Of a stretch of 64,000 nucleotides of DNA, positions 46,093-58,123 are shown in pieces. A model generated the notes under the pieces. It did no database searches. It was not told the DNA's origin and saw nothing but the letters and a program-made list of their open reading frames with translations. The DNA comes from Aegilops tauschii subsp. strangulata. Its lineage: Eukaryota > Streptophyta > Magnoliopsida > Poales > Poaceae. The position numbers were made by a program, and so were the translations under genes. Every line of letters begins with the position of its first letter. Positions within the stretch are counted from its first letter, which is position 1. Location of the stretch: the NCBI RefSeq assembly GCF_002575655.3, contig NC_053040.3, positions 224,020,628 through 224,084,627 on the forward strand. The letters are read 5' to 3'.

Positions 46093-48200
46093 GGCAGCCA
46101 ACAGAAATCCCACGTTTGCCGTGTTCAAAAAAGAAATCTCACGTTTGCCCGACCGTGACCCGTGGAGTTGGATTCGAACTCTCCCCATAAACCTCCTGGG
46201 AGGAAATGCGGAGAGGCTGATATCATGGAGGCGGAGGCGGAGCAGTAGCCCTTGTCTAGACGGTGAAGGAATGAAGGAGCTCTCCATCGATTTCGACTTC
46301 ATCCCCTTCCCCTCCAAACCCAAGGATGCCTCTAAGAGAAACCTAAGGTGGGAGAGCTGAGGTTGCTGGCGCCCTGTACTCAAGCACCACCGACTGTGTT
46401 ACAAGAGAGCTCCTACCCATCTGTTGGTGTGGGGATGCACATCCCTGTCGCCAGCCTGCACAAGGCCACGGTGGCACGTTCAATGCGATGACGCAAGGGT
46501 CACCACTGTCTTCGTTAGGTAAGGAAAGCGATCCACTTCTCTTTCTCATCAGATCCGTTTTGTTGTGATATTGAATGCATGAATCCATTTTTATGGTTCT
46601 TTGAGTGTAAAAAGTTAAAATTTTACCTGAATAATTTTCCTGTATAGATATGCAGATGATTTATTGTCTGATGAATCCATGAAGGTGAATTAGCTTTGCA
46701 TATTATATTGAATAGATAGATGCAGTGGCATAGCACATTTTATGATCATATTTGTGCGTTAATTCTCAAACCTGTCATATCCTTCTTGAATGCCTCCAGC
46801 TTCCACTAAGTTCCTTAATTTGCTGCTCCTTTTCAGGTGATTTTTCTATGCGATTTCTACATTTGAAAAGTAGAGAATACCCTCTAGATCAAAGCAACGG
46901 ATTTGTGGATTTGTGGAATTGGTGTTGTTCCGTTTCCACCTGGCGAATGTTCTTTGGTCACTCATTCTGAGGCACGTGGTTGTTTTATGTTAATCCCACT
47001 TAGTTTTGTACTTCATGGCCAGGGTGGCCACTGGACACCTGGCACACGGTCTAGATAAACCCCTAACATGCAGGCCATTAGTTTAAAAAATGTTGGTAGC
47101 TGAACGTGTAAATCATCTACAGTCGTTGTAAAAGGAGACTACTGTTTATTGACAATCACACATCAGTTCTGCTATACTGTATGATTTTTCTTTTATGATT
47201 GTTTCCGTTTGAGCCTTGTAGTTGTACTTTCTATGGTTCCTAACACGGTTGTAGGTTAGATATTTTCTATTTTGTCTTGCTGTAGAATCTGCCCCTATTC
47301 ATTTGTTACACATTTTATGTAGCTATTAAGGAAGAGAGTAATGTACATGTGGGGGGGCGCTAATTGTATGCTTCTATGTTCATGTTAGCGCTCAAAGTCC
47401 AACGTTGTTGGACAGGCCTGGTAAAACTCCTCGGTGCCTTCCAGGATTGTCATACTAGATATGGAATTGGAAAGAGCAGATTTTATAGAAGTTACAGCCA
47501 TGCAAGACAAGTCATAGCACAAGACGCCAACGGTGGAGGGAGAGTCGCGGTTTGCAGAAGGGAGGCCATGGCGTGAGACATTGCCGGCAGAAGGCCAATT
47601 GCTGCTGACGGAGGGCCCATCACAGCGGTAAGAGTCCAATCCCTGCTACCTGAACGGCTGATACCTGTCAGTGGAAGGCAGCGACTAATTGCCGGTGGAA
47701 GTCTGGAAGGTGTTCGCAGTGCTCCAGACAATCGAAGACGAACCCGATCAGGATTCTGATGAACACACGAAGATTTGAGGACTTATTCACCGAGATGGTG
47801 AATAAAAGAGAGGGCGTCATCTACTAATTGGTGTTCAAGTGGCTTGCTAGAGACTTATCTTTGATCCATGTTGTTTGTCTGATCTCTGATGGTCCACGAT
47901 AGAAACTTTCTGATCTTTACGGAAAACAAATTTTATTGGATACTATGCCACTGATATATGTACACAGTGCCGGTTGCAGCTGATAGTAAGATTGCTACTC
48001 TATTTGACAGGTAAAGTGCTAATGCACAACGAGATGGATGTGACAGCATGGTCGCGTCGTCCATATCCGCCTCTCCAAACAGAATATTTTGAAATATTGA
48101 AAAGGCTTATCGAGACTATTGATAGTGCTTCTCTACTACTTGTAGGTAATATACGGCAGTTGCCTTGGACCTGCCTCTCATAACTGAATGTTATGTCTGA
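46093..48200 (+). other. Helitron cargo, possible captured gene pieces
   Basis: The segment is richer in G and C than its surroundings in two parts. Around 46121-46360 an open frame ends with MKELSIDFDFIPFPSKPKD, which reads like protein. GTAAGG-type donor sites follow near 46518 and a TTTTCAG|GT site near 46837. A second part lies at 47385-47780. I do not recognise a parent gene. Exon-like and intron-like alternation would fit Helitron capture. Confidence 0.35.
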
Positions 48201-48870
48201 CAATATCCAAAAAACCTTATTGAGACTACTGATAGTGCTTCTCTACTACTGGAAGAAGATAATGAACAGTCTTTAATGTGATTATCTTCCATTTGAATCC
48301 ACTACTCTTTTTGTGATTGATTTGTTAACATCAAACTTGTGCGTCTTTGTATAGTCATGTTGTGTTATGTCTAGAATGCAAGCAATTAGGATGTGCTTCA
48401 TACAATATTTATGGGTGGTCAAAACCATACGAAGTGTTACAGTGTAAGTTTCTCTTCTTTACATAAGTGTCACTTATCTCATGTCTACTATTGGATGAAA
48501 GGTCATCAATCCATGTATTGATTATTATTAACCAATTTAATATTTTTCTTGAGTAGTGTTAATTACTGTCATAGATGGACGCATCTAGATTGTTAGGGAG
48601 AAGAGCTCATCGGTTTATTGTAGGGGGAGAACAATAGCGTTGTCCATCCTTTTGTTCTCAAGGTGGTGGTGTGATAACTTTTTTATTTTATCTGAGGTGT
48701 TATATAATTCCTAACATTTACTCATTCCAAAGGTTAGTGGAGTAGTGCGGACTAACGGGCCCGTATTGTCCATCATAGGGAACATACCGGAGAAACACAT
48801 TAATCACACAGGGTGCTTTGTGGACATTTGAATTTGTAATTTAAAGGTTGAATCACTAAAATATGTGCAT

Positions 48871-48890
48871 CCCCGTTGCAACGCACGGGC
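48871..48890 (+). other. Helitron 3' hairpin
   Basis: CCCGTTGCAACGCACGGG forms a 5 bp GC-rich stem, eight bases before the terminal CTAG. Such a hairpin is thought to act as the rolling-circle stop signal. Confidence 0.8.
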
Positions 48891-48901
48891 CTTTTTCCTA
48901 G

Positions 48902-50110
48902 TAGATATAAGTGAAGCATGAGAGTTTAATTTTTCTACAAAAGGTCATGCTCTAATAAATATAAGTGAAGCAATCTACAAACAACGGTTTTCTATGTGAA
49001 GAGAAACAGGCAATCCAAACTTCAAATGATATAAGTGAAGCACATGAAGCATTCTATAAAGCTACACTCAAAAGATATAAGTGAAGTGCAATGAGCATTC
49101 TATAAATCAACCATTGACTATCTCATACCAGCATGGTGCATAAAATAAAAATGAAAACTAAACACAAAAGATGCTCCAAGATTTACACATATCACATGAA
49201 CGAAACGAAAACGAAAACATACTGATACTTGTTGAAGAAAGATGGGATGCCTTCTGGGGCATCACCAAGCTTAGACGCTTGAGTCTCCTTAGATATTTAC
49301 TTGGGGTGCCTTGGGCATCCCCAAGCTTGAACTCTTGCCTCTCGTCCTTCTCCTCATATCGGGACCTCCTCGATGTTTGAACACTTCATCCACACAAAAC
49401 TTAACAGAAAACTGGTGAGATCCGTTAGTATAATAAAGCAAATCACTACTTTAAGTACTGTTGCAAACCAATTCATATTTTGTTTTTGCATTTTAGCTAT
49501 TGTATTATAAATTTTCTATGGCTTATACCACCGATAGAATCGATAGTTTCATCAAAACAAGCAAAACAATGCATCAAAAACAGAATCTGTCAAAAACAGG
49601 ACAGTCTGTAGCAATATGAACTTTGGCCATACTTCTGTTACTCCAAAAATTCGGAAAAATTAGGAAAAATAAACAATTTGTATACAAATACTTCTCAAAA
49701 GGTTTGAGAAACTTTCGACATTCCAGTAAAAAATGTAAAATCATGCACTACAGCCAAACTTTCTGTTTTTGCACCGCACATACCAACAAGCAATCCAATC
49801 ATCCTAAAGGCAAATCTTGGAACATTATTTTTATGATACAATGGATTTGTGCAAGGGGATAATTATTTTTGTTGAAAAGTTTCTGTAATCGAGATTCACA
49901 AAGTTTCCATGGGCATGAACAAAGTTCAAGGATATCCCCCACTTCCATGGTGCTCGTCTTTCTCACTTTCACTTTTCTTTTTGTGAATTTTTAAGTTCCC
50001 CTCTATATTTTTTGTTTTTAAACTTTATAAAAGCACTCAACAGAATAAAATGACTCTCTAAAACTTCCGGGTTGTCTCCCTGGCAGCGCTTTCTTTAAAG
50101 CCATTAAGCT
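48902..50110 (-). other. Element F 3' non-coding region, right part
   Basis: It continues the long 3' UTR-like region. Paired hairpins with PPT-like words lie at 49243-49263 and 49303-49323. The block near 50070-50110 matches the GTTGCCTCCC...AGCGC marker of A and H. Confidence 0.65.
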
Positions 50111-50123
50111 AGGCATAAAGTGC

Positions 50124-51475
50124 TCAAGTAATGGATCCACCTGGATCCCAAGGTATATCAAAGCCAATTTTAATTAACAATGATTTGTAATTTAGTAGTG
50201 AGCACAAAGCAACGTACATCATGCCATGACAAAGTCTAAATCTCTTCCTATGCATCGGCTTGTCATAAAAGAACAATTCATGCACATCAAGTAAAGGCCA
50301 ATACATAGCATAAGCAGTTTTTGCAATTTTATTGTGTTGGAAACATAGAGAGGGGAGATATAGTTCCTCTCTTATAATAATTGCAAGTTGGAGCAGCAAG
50401 CACATGCATATTATATTCATCAAAATTATCATGTGAAACGGTAAAAGGCAACCCATCAATGTAATCCTTAATAAGTGCAAACTTCTCCGGTATAGTGTAG
50501 TTGGGAGAATTAAAAAAGATAATAGGACTATCATATGTGGGTGTAATAGCAACAATTTCATTCTTAACATAAGGAACTATAGCAAGTTCATCTCCATAAG
50601 CATAATTCATATTGGCATCTTGGCCACAAGCATAGCAAGCATCAAGTTCATCAAAAAGGGATATTTCCAATGAATCAACGGGATCATAGCAATTATCGTA
50701 GCATTCATCCTTCGGTAAGCACAAAGGGAAATTAAACAATGTATGAGTTGAAGACTTACTCTCATTAGAAGGTGGGCACGGGTAGCTAATCCGCTCTTCA
50801 TCCTTTTGTTCTTCACTCTCCTCGTCATCTTTTTCATCCAAGGAGCTCACAGTTTCATCAATTCCTTCTTCCACAGACTCCTACAAAATATTACTCTCTT
50901 CTTGGACAGCGGAGACTTTCTCAATAAACACATCAATATCGGAATTGTATTTGTAATTCTCATAACAGTATTTAAGTATAGCAAAATTTTCAGGTCTATA
51001 ATTAAACCGAATCATCAAAATCTTCATACTTTTCAAACATAGATTCAATTTCATAAGCACCCTTAAAAGCAACAAATTATTCTATTTGCTCCACATCATA
51101 GTAATCATATCTACCATTAGCATAAGAATCTAAGGTTTCATTATCATTAAATTTGCATGAAAAGGGAAGGTGTGGAGACCTCATGCTAGAGCAACAAGTA
51201 TAATCATGTCTCAAGCATAAATCCGGAGCATACCAATGCAACATTTCAATTTGACCCCATAAAAGTTTCCCTTTTAGTGTCAAGCGATAATCCCTAAAGT
51301 ATTCACATTGATCCAACGTGTCTCCCGTTATCATGTTGAATGGGGTTTTCTCAGGATTATCAAAGTAATGCATAATATTTTTCTCATAACGAGCATCAAG
51401 AGTTTTAGGACGTTCCCCATCTCCATGAGAAGCAAGTACAACTAATTTTTTTGGTATTTCGTGTTCCATATCCAT
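50124..51475 (-). pseudogene. Element F internal ORF, broken
   Basis: A frame from the ATG at 51475 encodes about 132 residues, including HYFDNPEKTPFNMITGD and KGKLLWGQIEMLHWY. It stops at 51077. Further frames run from 50874 down to 50124, with an acidic, serine-rich start, a cysteine- and tyrosine-rich middle, and FDIPWDPGG at the end, shifted in frame near 50340. I recognise this type of ORF only as a recurrent unknown protein of pol-less wheat gypsy elements. No gag zinc knuckle or enzyme motif is visible. Function unknown. Confidence 0.55.
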
Positions 51476-51599
51476 TACTAAAGATAGAGAACAACTTAGA
51501 ACAGAAAATAAAAACTAATTAGTGATAAAGCAAACAACCACACATGAGAATATTCACCCCACGCTATTTCTCCCCAGCAACTGCGCCAGAAAAAGGTCT

Positions 51600-52541
51600 T
51601 GATAACCCACAAGTATAGGGGATCGTTTGTAGCCTTTGTCGATAAATAAGAGTGTCGAACATAACGAGGAGCTAAAGGTAGAACACATATTCCCTCAAGT
51701 TCTATCGACCACCGATACAACTCTACACACACTTAGCGTTTGCTTTTACCTAGAACAAGTATAAAACTAGAAGTACTTTGCGAGAATAAACTATGAATAA
51801 ATTGCAAGATAATAAAAGTAGATAGCTTGTGCCAACAAGAAAGTCATTTGTCCCTAGGTGATCGATAACTAAACCGGTGATCATTGTTGCAATTTTATAT
51901 GAGGGAGAGGCATGAGCTAACATACTTTCTCTACTTGGATCATATGCACTTATGATTGGAACTCTACCAAGCATCCGCAACTACTAAAGATCATTAAGGT
52001 CATGAAACCCAACCATAGCATTAAGTATCAAGTCCTCTTTATCCCATACGCAATGACCCCCAAACTCGGGTCTATGCTTCTGTCACTCACGCCACCCACC
52101 ATAAGAGAACCATGAACATATTGCAACACCCTATAGAGCGGACCCCTCACGTTTGCGCGAGACGGAGGGCACCGTAGGACAGCACCATAATAAAATATAC
52201 AACTCAAACCAATCATGATCATCTATCAACCCATAGGACAAGCATCATAAGATAGCCATAGATCATTGGTAAATACTCCCTCCGTCCCAAAATAAGTGAC
52301 TCAACATTGCACTAACGTTAGTACAAAGTTAGTACAAAGTTGAGTCACTTATTTTGGGACGGAGGGAGTAATATATAGTGTTGAGCACCATGTTTAAGTA
52401 GAAATTACAATGGGGAGAATAGGTGTTACACCGCTGCATAGAGGGGGGAAAAGTTGGTGTTGACGGTATCAAGATTTTTGATGTAGATCGCCGTCACGAT
52501 CCTTGCCCCGACAGCACTCTGGTACCACCGGGAGAGAGGGG
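51600..52541 (-). repeat. Element F 5' LTR, cut by CACTA terminus
   Basis: It starts with TGATAACCCACAAG and aligns with 42427-43272, apart from the Stowaway insertion. It stops where CACTACTGG begins at 52542. The last 600 bases of the LTR are not found to the right within the window. Confidence 0.87.
52276..52368. mobile_element. Stowaway-type MITE, 93 bp
   Basis: Inverted repeats CTCCCTCCGTCCCAAAATAA and its complement enclose a short centre, flanked by TA on both sides (52274-52275, 52369-52370). It is a non-autonomous Tc1/mariner element. The 3' LTR of F has the empty TA site. Confidence 0.97.
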
Positions 52542-52925
52542 CACTACTGGAATCAGGATCTTTGCCGTCAGCCAGCTCTTTGCCGTTCACTATTTGATGG
52601 CAAAGAAGGTCTTTGCCATCAGCTTACAGAAAGCTGACGGCAAAGAAAGAGCAGACGGCAAAGAGGATGTTTGCCGTCAGCCAGCCCTTTGCCGTCTGCA
52701 AGCAGACGGCATAGAAGCTTTGTCGTCCGGTAGCCGACGACAAAGATTCTTTGTCGTCCGCTAGCAGACGGCAAAGAGAATAGCCAACCTATTACTCTGT
52801 GTTGTTTGCATCAAACACTTCGATATCTCACGGACCTATTACTCTGTGTGCACTAGCAAAGACATAAGTCCCATACTGTTTATGTCAACAAACTCTAGAA
52901 CATAAGGGGCCTATCATTGCACTAA
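52542..52925. mobile_element. CACTA (En/Spm-type) terminus with subterminal repeats
   Basis: It begins CACTACTGGAATC. Many direct and inverted copies of TTTGCCGTC/GACGGCAAA follow between 52560 and 52775, with TTTGTCGTC variants at the end. These are the subterminal transposase-binding repeats of Triticeae CACTA elements. The preceding bases are GGG. No second CACTA end is seen, so the element is truncated or continues past the window. Confidence 0.8.
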
Positions 52926-53125
52926 AAAGTAGACCGCCTCCTGCCTGCATCTACTACTATTACTCCACACATCAACTACTATCCAGCATGAATCTAGTGT
53001 ATTAAGTTAACAAGAACGGAATAACTCCTTAAGCAAGATGGCATGATGTAGAGGGATAGATCCAATCAATATGAACAAACCCCATCTTTTATCCTTAATG
53101 GTAACAATACAAATACGTGCCATCA
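52926..53125 (-). repeat. LTR fragment of the A/H family
   Basis: It matches the H LTR at about 57089-57285 in the same orientation, with moderate divergence. It is cut at both ends. Confidence 0.75.
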
Positions 53126-53471
53126 AGCATTGCAATACCGTTTGTGCTCACTTTTGTTACTTGCTACCTTGCTATTTTTTATTGATCCTATTACAAAAAT
53201 CAATATCTACTATCATCACTACACTTGTATCACCGTCTCTTCGCTGAACTAGTGCACCTATACAATTTACCATTGTATTTGGTGTGTTGGGGACACAAGA
53301 GACTCTTTGTTTGGTTGCAGGATTGTTTGAGAGACCATGTTCATCCTATGCCTCCCATGGATTGATAAACCATAGGACATCCACTTGAGGGAAATTTGCT
53401 ACTGTCCTACAGAACTCTGCGCTTGGAGGCCCAACGCAATTCTACAAGAACAAGTTGTGTAGTAGACATCA
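53126..53471 (+). repeat. LTR 3'-end fragment in opposite orientation
   Basis: The segment reads on the plus strand and ends GTTGTGTAGTAGACATCA, the U5 end of a common wheat gypsy LTR, from memory. The expected PBS does not follow. After CCCAGCA the sequence switches to the interior of H. Confidence 0.55.
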
Positions 53472-53478
53472 CCCAGCA

Positions 53479-55916
53479 TTAGAATATACAAGCCAAGTTC
53501 TGTAATGAAAAATTTCCACTAGTAATATATGAAAGTGACAAAATAGGAGACTCTCTATCATGAAGAACATGGTGCTACTTTGAAGCACAAATGTGGGAAA
53601 GGATAGTAACATTGTCCCTTCTCTCTTTTCTCTCATTTTTTATACTTTTGTTGGGCTCTTTGGCCTCTTTTTTTCTTGGGCTCATTTGTCCTCTTTTATT
53701 ATTATTATTTTGGGCTCATTTGGCCTCTTTTTTATTCCTCACATGGGACAATGCTCTAATAATGAATATGACCATTACACTTCTATTTACTTACAACTAA
53801 AAAGAAAATTACAACTCAATACTAGAACAAAAATATGACTCTATATGAATGCCTCCGGCGGTGTACCAGGATGTGCAATGATCTAGCATGACATGTACAG
53901 AAAATATGAACGATGGCGGAGCCACAAATACTATATCAACTATATGATAATGAAAGGCAATATGAAAATGATGATGGAACGGTGGAGGTTGCATGACAAT
54001 ATATCTCGGAATGGCTATGGAAATGCCATAATAGGTAGGTATGGTGGCTGTTTCAAGGAAGATATAAGGAGGCTTAATTGTGATAGAGAGTATCATATCA
54101 CGAGGTTTGGATACACCAGTGAAGTTTTTACCACAACTGAAGGTGAGAAGGGGCAATGTATGGTACCGAAGAGGCTAGGAAAATGCGGAAAGGTAAGTGT
54201 GTGTATAATCCATGGACTCACATTAGTCATAAAGATCTCATATACTTATTGCAAGAATTTATTAGCCCTCGAAGCAAAGTACTAGTATGCATGCCCCTAG
54301 GGGGATAGATTTGTAGGAAAAGACCATCACTCGTCCCCGACCGCCACTCATAAGGAAGACAATCAATAAGAAATCATGCTCCAATTTCATAGCATAACGA
54401 GAGACCATACGTGCATGCTTCGGGAATCACAAACTTTAACACCAATATTCTTACTAAACCACAATTACTCACTAGCATGACTCTAATATCACCATCTTTA
54501 TATCTCAAAACAAATGCAAGGAATCAAACTCTCATATATTCAATGATCTTCAAGGAAGTTTTTGTTATATCCCTCTTGAATACCCATCATATTAGGACTA
54601 AATTCATAACCCAAGCAAATTGCGATACTATTTATAAGACTCTCAAAATATATAAGTGAAGGATGAGAGTTCATCAATTTCTTTAAAACATAGCCACCGC
54701 CGTGCTTGAAGCACTAGAGCAACTCCCTAGGTCAAAAGATTATTCTAATAAATTCACGATTAATGTGTGTCCCTCTCAATAAGGTGTGTCCAGCAAGGAT
54801 TATTGTGGCAAACTAAAAAGAAAATAAAGCAAAGACTCATATAATACACGATACTCCAAGCAAAACACATATCATGTACTGAATAAAAATATAGCCTCAA
54901 GTAATTTACTGGTGGATTGTAGACAAAAGAGGGGATGTCATCCAGGGCATCCCCATGCTTAGACGCTTGGTTGTCCTTGAATATTACCTTGGGGTGCCTT
55001 GGCATCAAAGCTTATGCTCTTTCCACTCCTTATTCGTTAGTCCGTCGAAAATTCACTCAAAACTCGAAAACTTCACAACACAAAACTCAACAGAAAACTC
55101 GTGAGATTCATTAGTGAAATAAAGCAAATCACCACTTTTAGGTACTATTGTAAACTCATTCCAATTTTATATTTGCATTATATCTACTGTATTCTAACTT
55201 CACCATGGTTCATACCCCCTGATACAACCCATAGATTCATCAAAAAAAGCGAACAACACAATGAAAACAGAATAGGTCAAAAACATAATAGTTTATAGTA
55301 ATCTAGATTTAGCCAAACTTCCATAACTCCAAAAATTCTGAAAACTTAGGACACGGTGGGAAATTTGTAAATCAATAAAGTGTAAAAAATTCAGAATTTT
55401 TCGTCGCTCTAGTCATTTTAAACAATTTTGCTACTGGATGTAAAAGTTTCTATTTTTTCACAGAATCATATCAACAATCTTCCAAACCATCCCAAAGGTC
55501 TTACTTGGCACAAACACTAATTTCAACACAAGAGAACCATCATAACAAAAGTATAATGCTATATTTATTGCAAAATAGAAGAAAAAACAAGAAAAACAAA
55601 AAATCATTGGGTTGCCTCCCAACAAGCGCTATTGTTTTACGTCCTAGCTAGGCATATTGCATAGATCTTGGTTTCGTCATCTTTGGTATTCAATCCCATA
55701 GATGCGTTTTTTATAGGGAGGTTTTTAAAATATTACATGAAACACGTCATCCATAGAGATTCTAGCATTAACAAGTTGCCCATCTGTAAATTCCCCTTGA
55801 TTACCGCCTACAATCCAAGAATATTGTTGATTAATATCATTGAAAACCTGTTGGATCATACTCAAAGGAGGAACTTCCTTTTTAAGGTTCTCATCAAAGA
55901 TGCGATCGTTATGAAT
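53479..55916 (-). other. Element H 3' non-coding region
   Basis: It aligns with A 817-2950 and F. Paired hairpins lie at 54930-54956 and 54991-55006. The block GGGTTGCCTCCCAACAAGCG at 55608-55627 is shared with A. No gene is visible here. Confidence 0.65.
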
Positions 55917-56354
55917 TTAATACCTTAATAAATAATCACTATTATAAAGGATCTCATCTATCACCGGTTTTTCACGGTTCATACCATAAAAGTCATAGAT
56001 TTCCCTAGCTTCCCGCACTATGTGATCAAACTCATTCATAAGGACAAGAGTGGCTATCTTTTTAGCTCTAGGATCTTTTATAACAGACAATTCATAAAAC
56101 AATCTTTGCAAGGTAGGATGAGTATGGATAAATCTTCTCTCAAGTCTAAGAACAAGTGCGGAAATAGCTTTTGCATAAGTTTTAGTTCTTTTAAGTATAG
56201 GAGCATCATTACAAGTCAAATTTCCAATGCAATTGAAGAATTCTTGGATGGCACTTTTTCCTATAACATTCCCTTGTACCAAGACAAAAGTGTTAGCATC
56301 AAGATTAGTGGAACTTCCAATTTTAGGAGTTCTACCGTCATCTGTTTTTTCCAT
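55917..56354 (-). pseudogene. Element H gag-like N-terminal ORF
   Basis: The start is taken at the ATG at 56354 (MEKTDDGRTPKIG), about 290 bases inside the LTR edge, in the position where gag starts in these elements. 146 codons follow, mostly helical and basic, with RLERRFIHTHPTLQRLFYEL in the middle, and then a stop at 55917. Downstream frames are closed, so the protein is truncated relative to a full gag. No zinc knuckle remains. Confidence 0.6.
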
Positions 56355-56640
56355 ACCAAAATCACTTATGATGAAAGTCTCAAGGCAAGCAAACAAAGGA
56401 TCAAACAAGAAAAAGGCAACCGGAAAGAAGGCAAATATTTTTGTATTTTTCTGATAAAATGTTTTAGAAGTGGGGGAGAGGAAAACAAGAGGCAAATGGA
56501 AAACTATGTAAATGCAAGAGATGAGAGTTTATGATAGGTATTTGGTAGGCTTGATGTAGATCCTCCCCGACAACGGCGCCAACAATTCTTCCTGCTACTT
56601 CTTGAGCTTGCCTTGGTTTTTTTCCTTGAAGAGGAAAGGG

Positions 56641-58123
56641 TGATGCAGTAAAGTAGAGATAAGTATTTCCCTTAGTTGAGAACCAAGGTAGCAATCCAGT
56701 AGGAGGAACACACAAGTCCCCAATAGTTGCACCTGCACAAACAAATAAATACTTGCACCCTATGTGATAAAGGGGTTGTAAATCCCTTCACGGTTATTTC
56801 CAAGGATGAGATCTGACAGTGATGGATATAAAAGATAAATAGAAGTGCTAACTAAAATAAAACTAAATAAATTGTAGCAAGGTATTTTGTGTTTTTTGTT
56901 TTGTAGATCTGAAAATAATATGATAAAAGATAGACTCGGGGGCCATAGTTTTCACTAGAGGCTTCTCTCTTGAAAGAAAGCATACGGCTGGTAAACAAAT
57001 TACTGTTGAGCAATTGATAGAGTAGCGCATAGTTATGATGATATCCAAGGTAATGATCATGTATATAGGCATCACGTCCGAGACAAGTCGACCGACTCCT
57101 GCCTGCATCTACTACTATTACTCCACACATCGACCACTATCCATCATGCAGCTAGTGTATTAAGTTAACAAGAACAGAGTAATGCCTTAAGCAAGATGAC
57201 ATGATGTAGAGGGATTGATTGAATCAATATGAACAAACCCCACCTTTTTATCCTTAATGGCAACAATAAAAATACGTGTCATGTCCCCTTCTGTCACTGG
57301 GATTGAGCATCGAAGATTGAACCCATTACAAAGCACCTCTCCCATTGCAAGAAAAACCAATCTAGTTGGCCAAACCAAGTCAATAGATCGGAGAGAAAAA
57401 CAAAGCTATCTCATTCATGCATAAAAGAGTTCACAGAAAACTCAAATAATATTCATAGATAATCTGATCATAAATCCACAATTCATCGGATCTCAACAAA
57501 CACACCGCAAAAGAAGATTACATCGAATAGATCTCCAAGAACATCGAAGAGAACATTGTATTGAAGATCAAAGAGAGAGAAGAAGCCATCTGGCTAGTAG
57601 CTATGGACCCATAGGTCTGTGGTAAACTACTCACACATCATCGAAAGGGAAGCAAGGTTGATGTAGAAGCCCTCCATGATCGAGTCCCCCTCCGGCAGAG
57701 TATCGGAAAAGGTCCCCAGATGGGATCTCACAAAGACAGAAACTTGCGGTAGTGGAAAAGTATTTTTTGGTGTTCCCTCTGGTCTACGGGTAATATTTGG
57801 ATATTTATAGTAGAAGAATTAGGGTTGGAAGTGCCACGGGGGCCCACAAGCCACCCCGTGGCTCTTATAGCCTCCTCCTGAAGCTTCCAGGGTGTCTTGT
57901 GGTCCAAGAAAAATCCTCAAAAAGTTTCTTTCAATTTGGACTCTGTTTGGTAATGATTTTTTGTAAAGACAAAAACAAGGAAAAAATCAGCAATTCGCAC
58001 TAGGTTAATAGGTTAGTCCCAAAAATGATATAAAATAGCATAATAATGCATATAAAACATCCAAGATTGATAATATAATAGCATGGAACAATAAAAAATT
58101 ATAGATACGTTGGAGACGTATCA
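56641..58123 (-). repeat. Element H 5' LTR
   Basis: It starts with TGATGCAGTAAAG and ends with GGAGACGTATCA, 1483 bp. The minus-strand TATA-like CTATAAATAT is at 57801-57810. To its left lies the leader with TTGGCGCCGTTGTCGGGGA (minus strand) near 56563-56581. Confidence 0.85.

Larger units (their letters stand above)
45619..48901 (+). mobile_element. Helitron, non-autonomous, 3283 bp
   Basis: The 5' end is TCTTTACCTAAATAATAAAG, of the TC... type seen in grass Helitrons. The 3' end is CTAG at 48898-48901, preceded at 48871-48890 by a hairpin (CCCGT...ACGGG) and a T-run. It sits exactly between A (45618) and T (48902). Joining the flanks gives CTCTAAATAGATATAAGTGA, which agrees with the uninterrupted regions of H and A. 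No Rep/helicase frame is present, so it needs enzymes in trans. Part of its content may be captured gene sequence. Confidence 0.88.
42427..52541 (-). mobile_element. Element F: gypsy-like LTR element without pol
   Basis: The 3' LTR is complete (42427-43877). The 5' LTR starts at 51600 and is cut at 52541. A PPT follows the 3' LTR, and a TGGCGCAGTTGCTGGGG block, typical of the leader after the 5' LTR in wheat gypsy elements, precedes the 5' LTR. Without the Helitron the interior is about 4.4 kb and lacks pol. It is inserted in the 5' LTR of E. Confidence 0.85.
53479..58123 (-). mobile_element. Element H: gypsy-like element, 3' end missing
   Basis: The 5' LTR is complete (56641-58123) and of the same family as that of A. 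The interior (53479-56640) has a broken gag-like ORF and a long 3' region that aligns with A from about A 817. The last 650 bases of interior, the PPT and the 3' LTR are absent. The right edge is inside gypsy remnant J. Confidence 0.8.
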
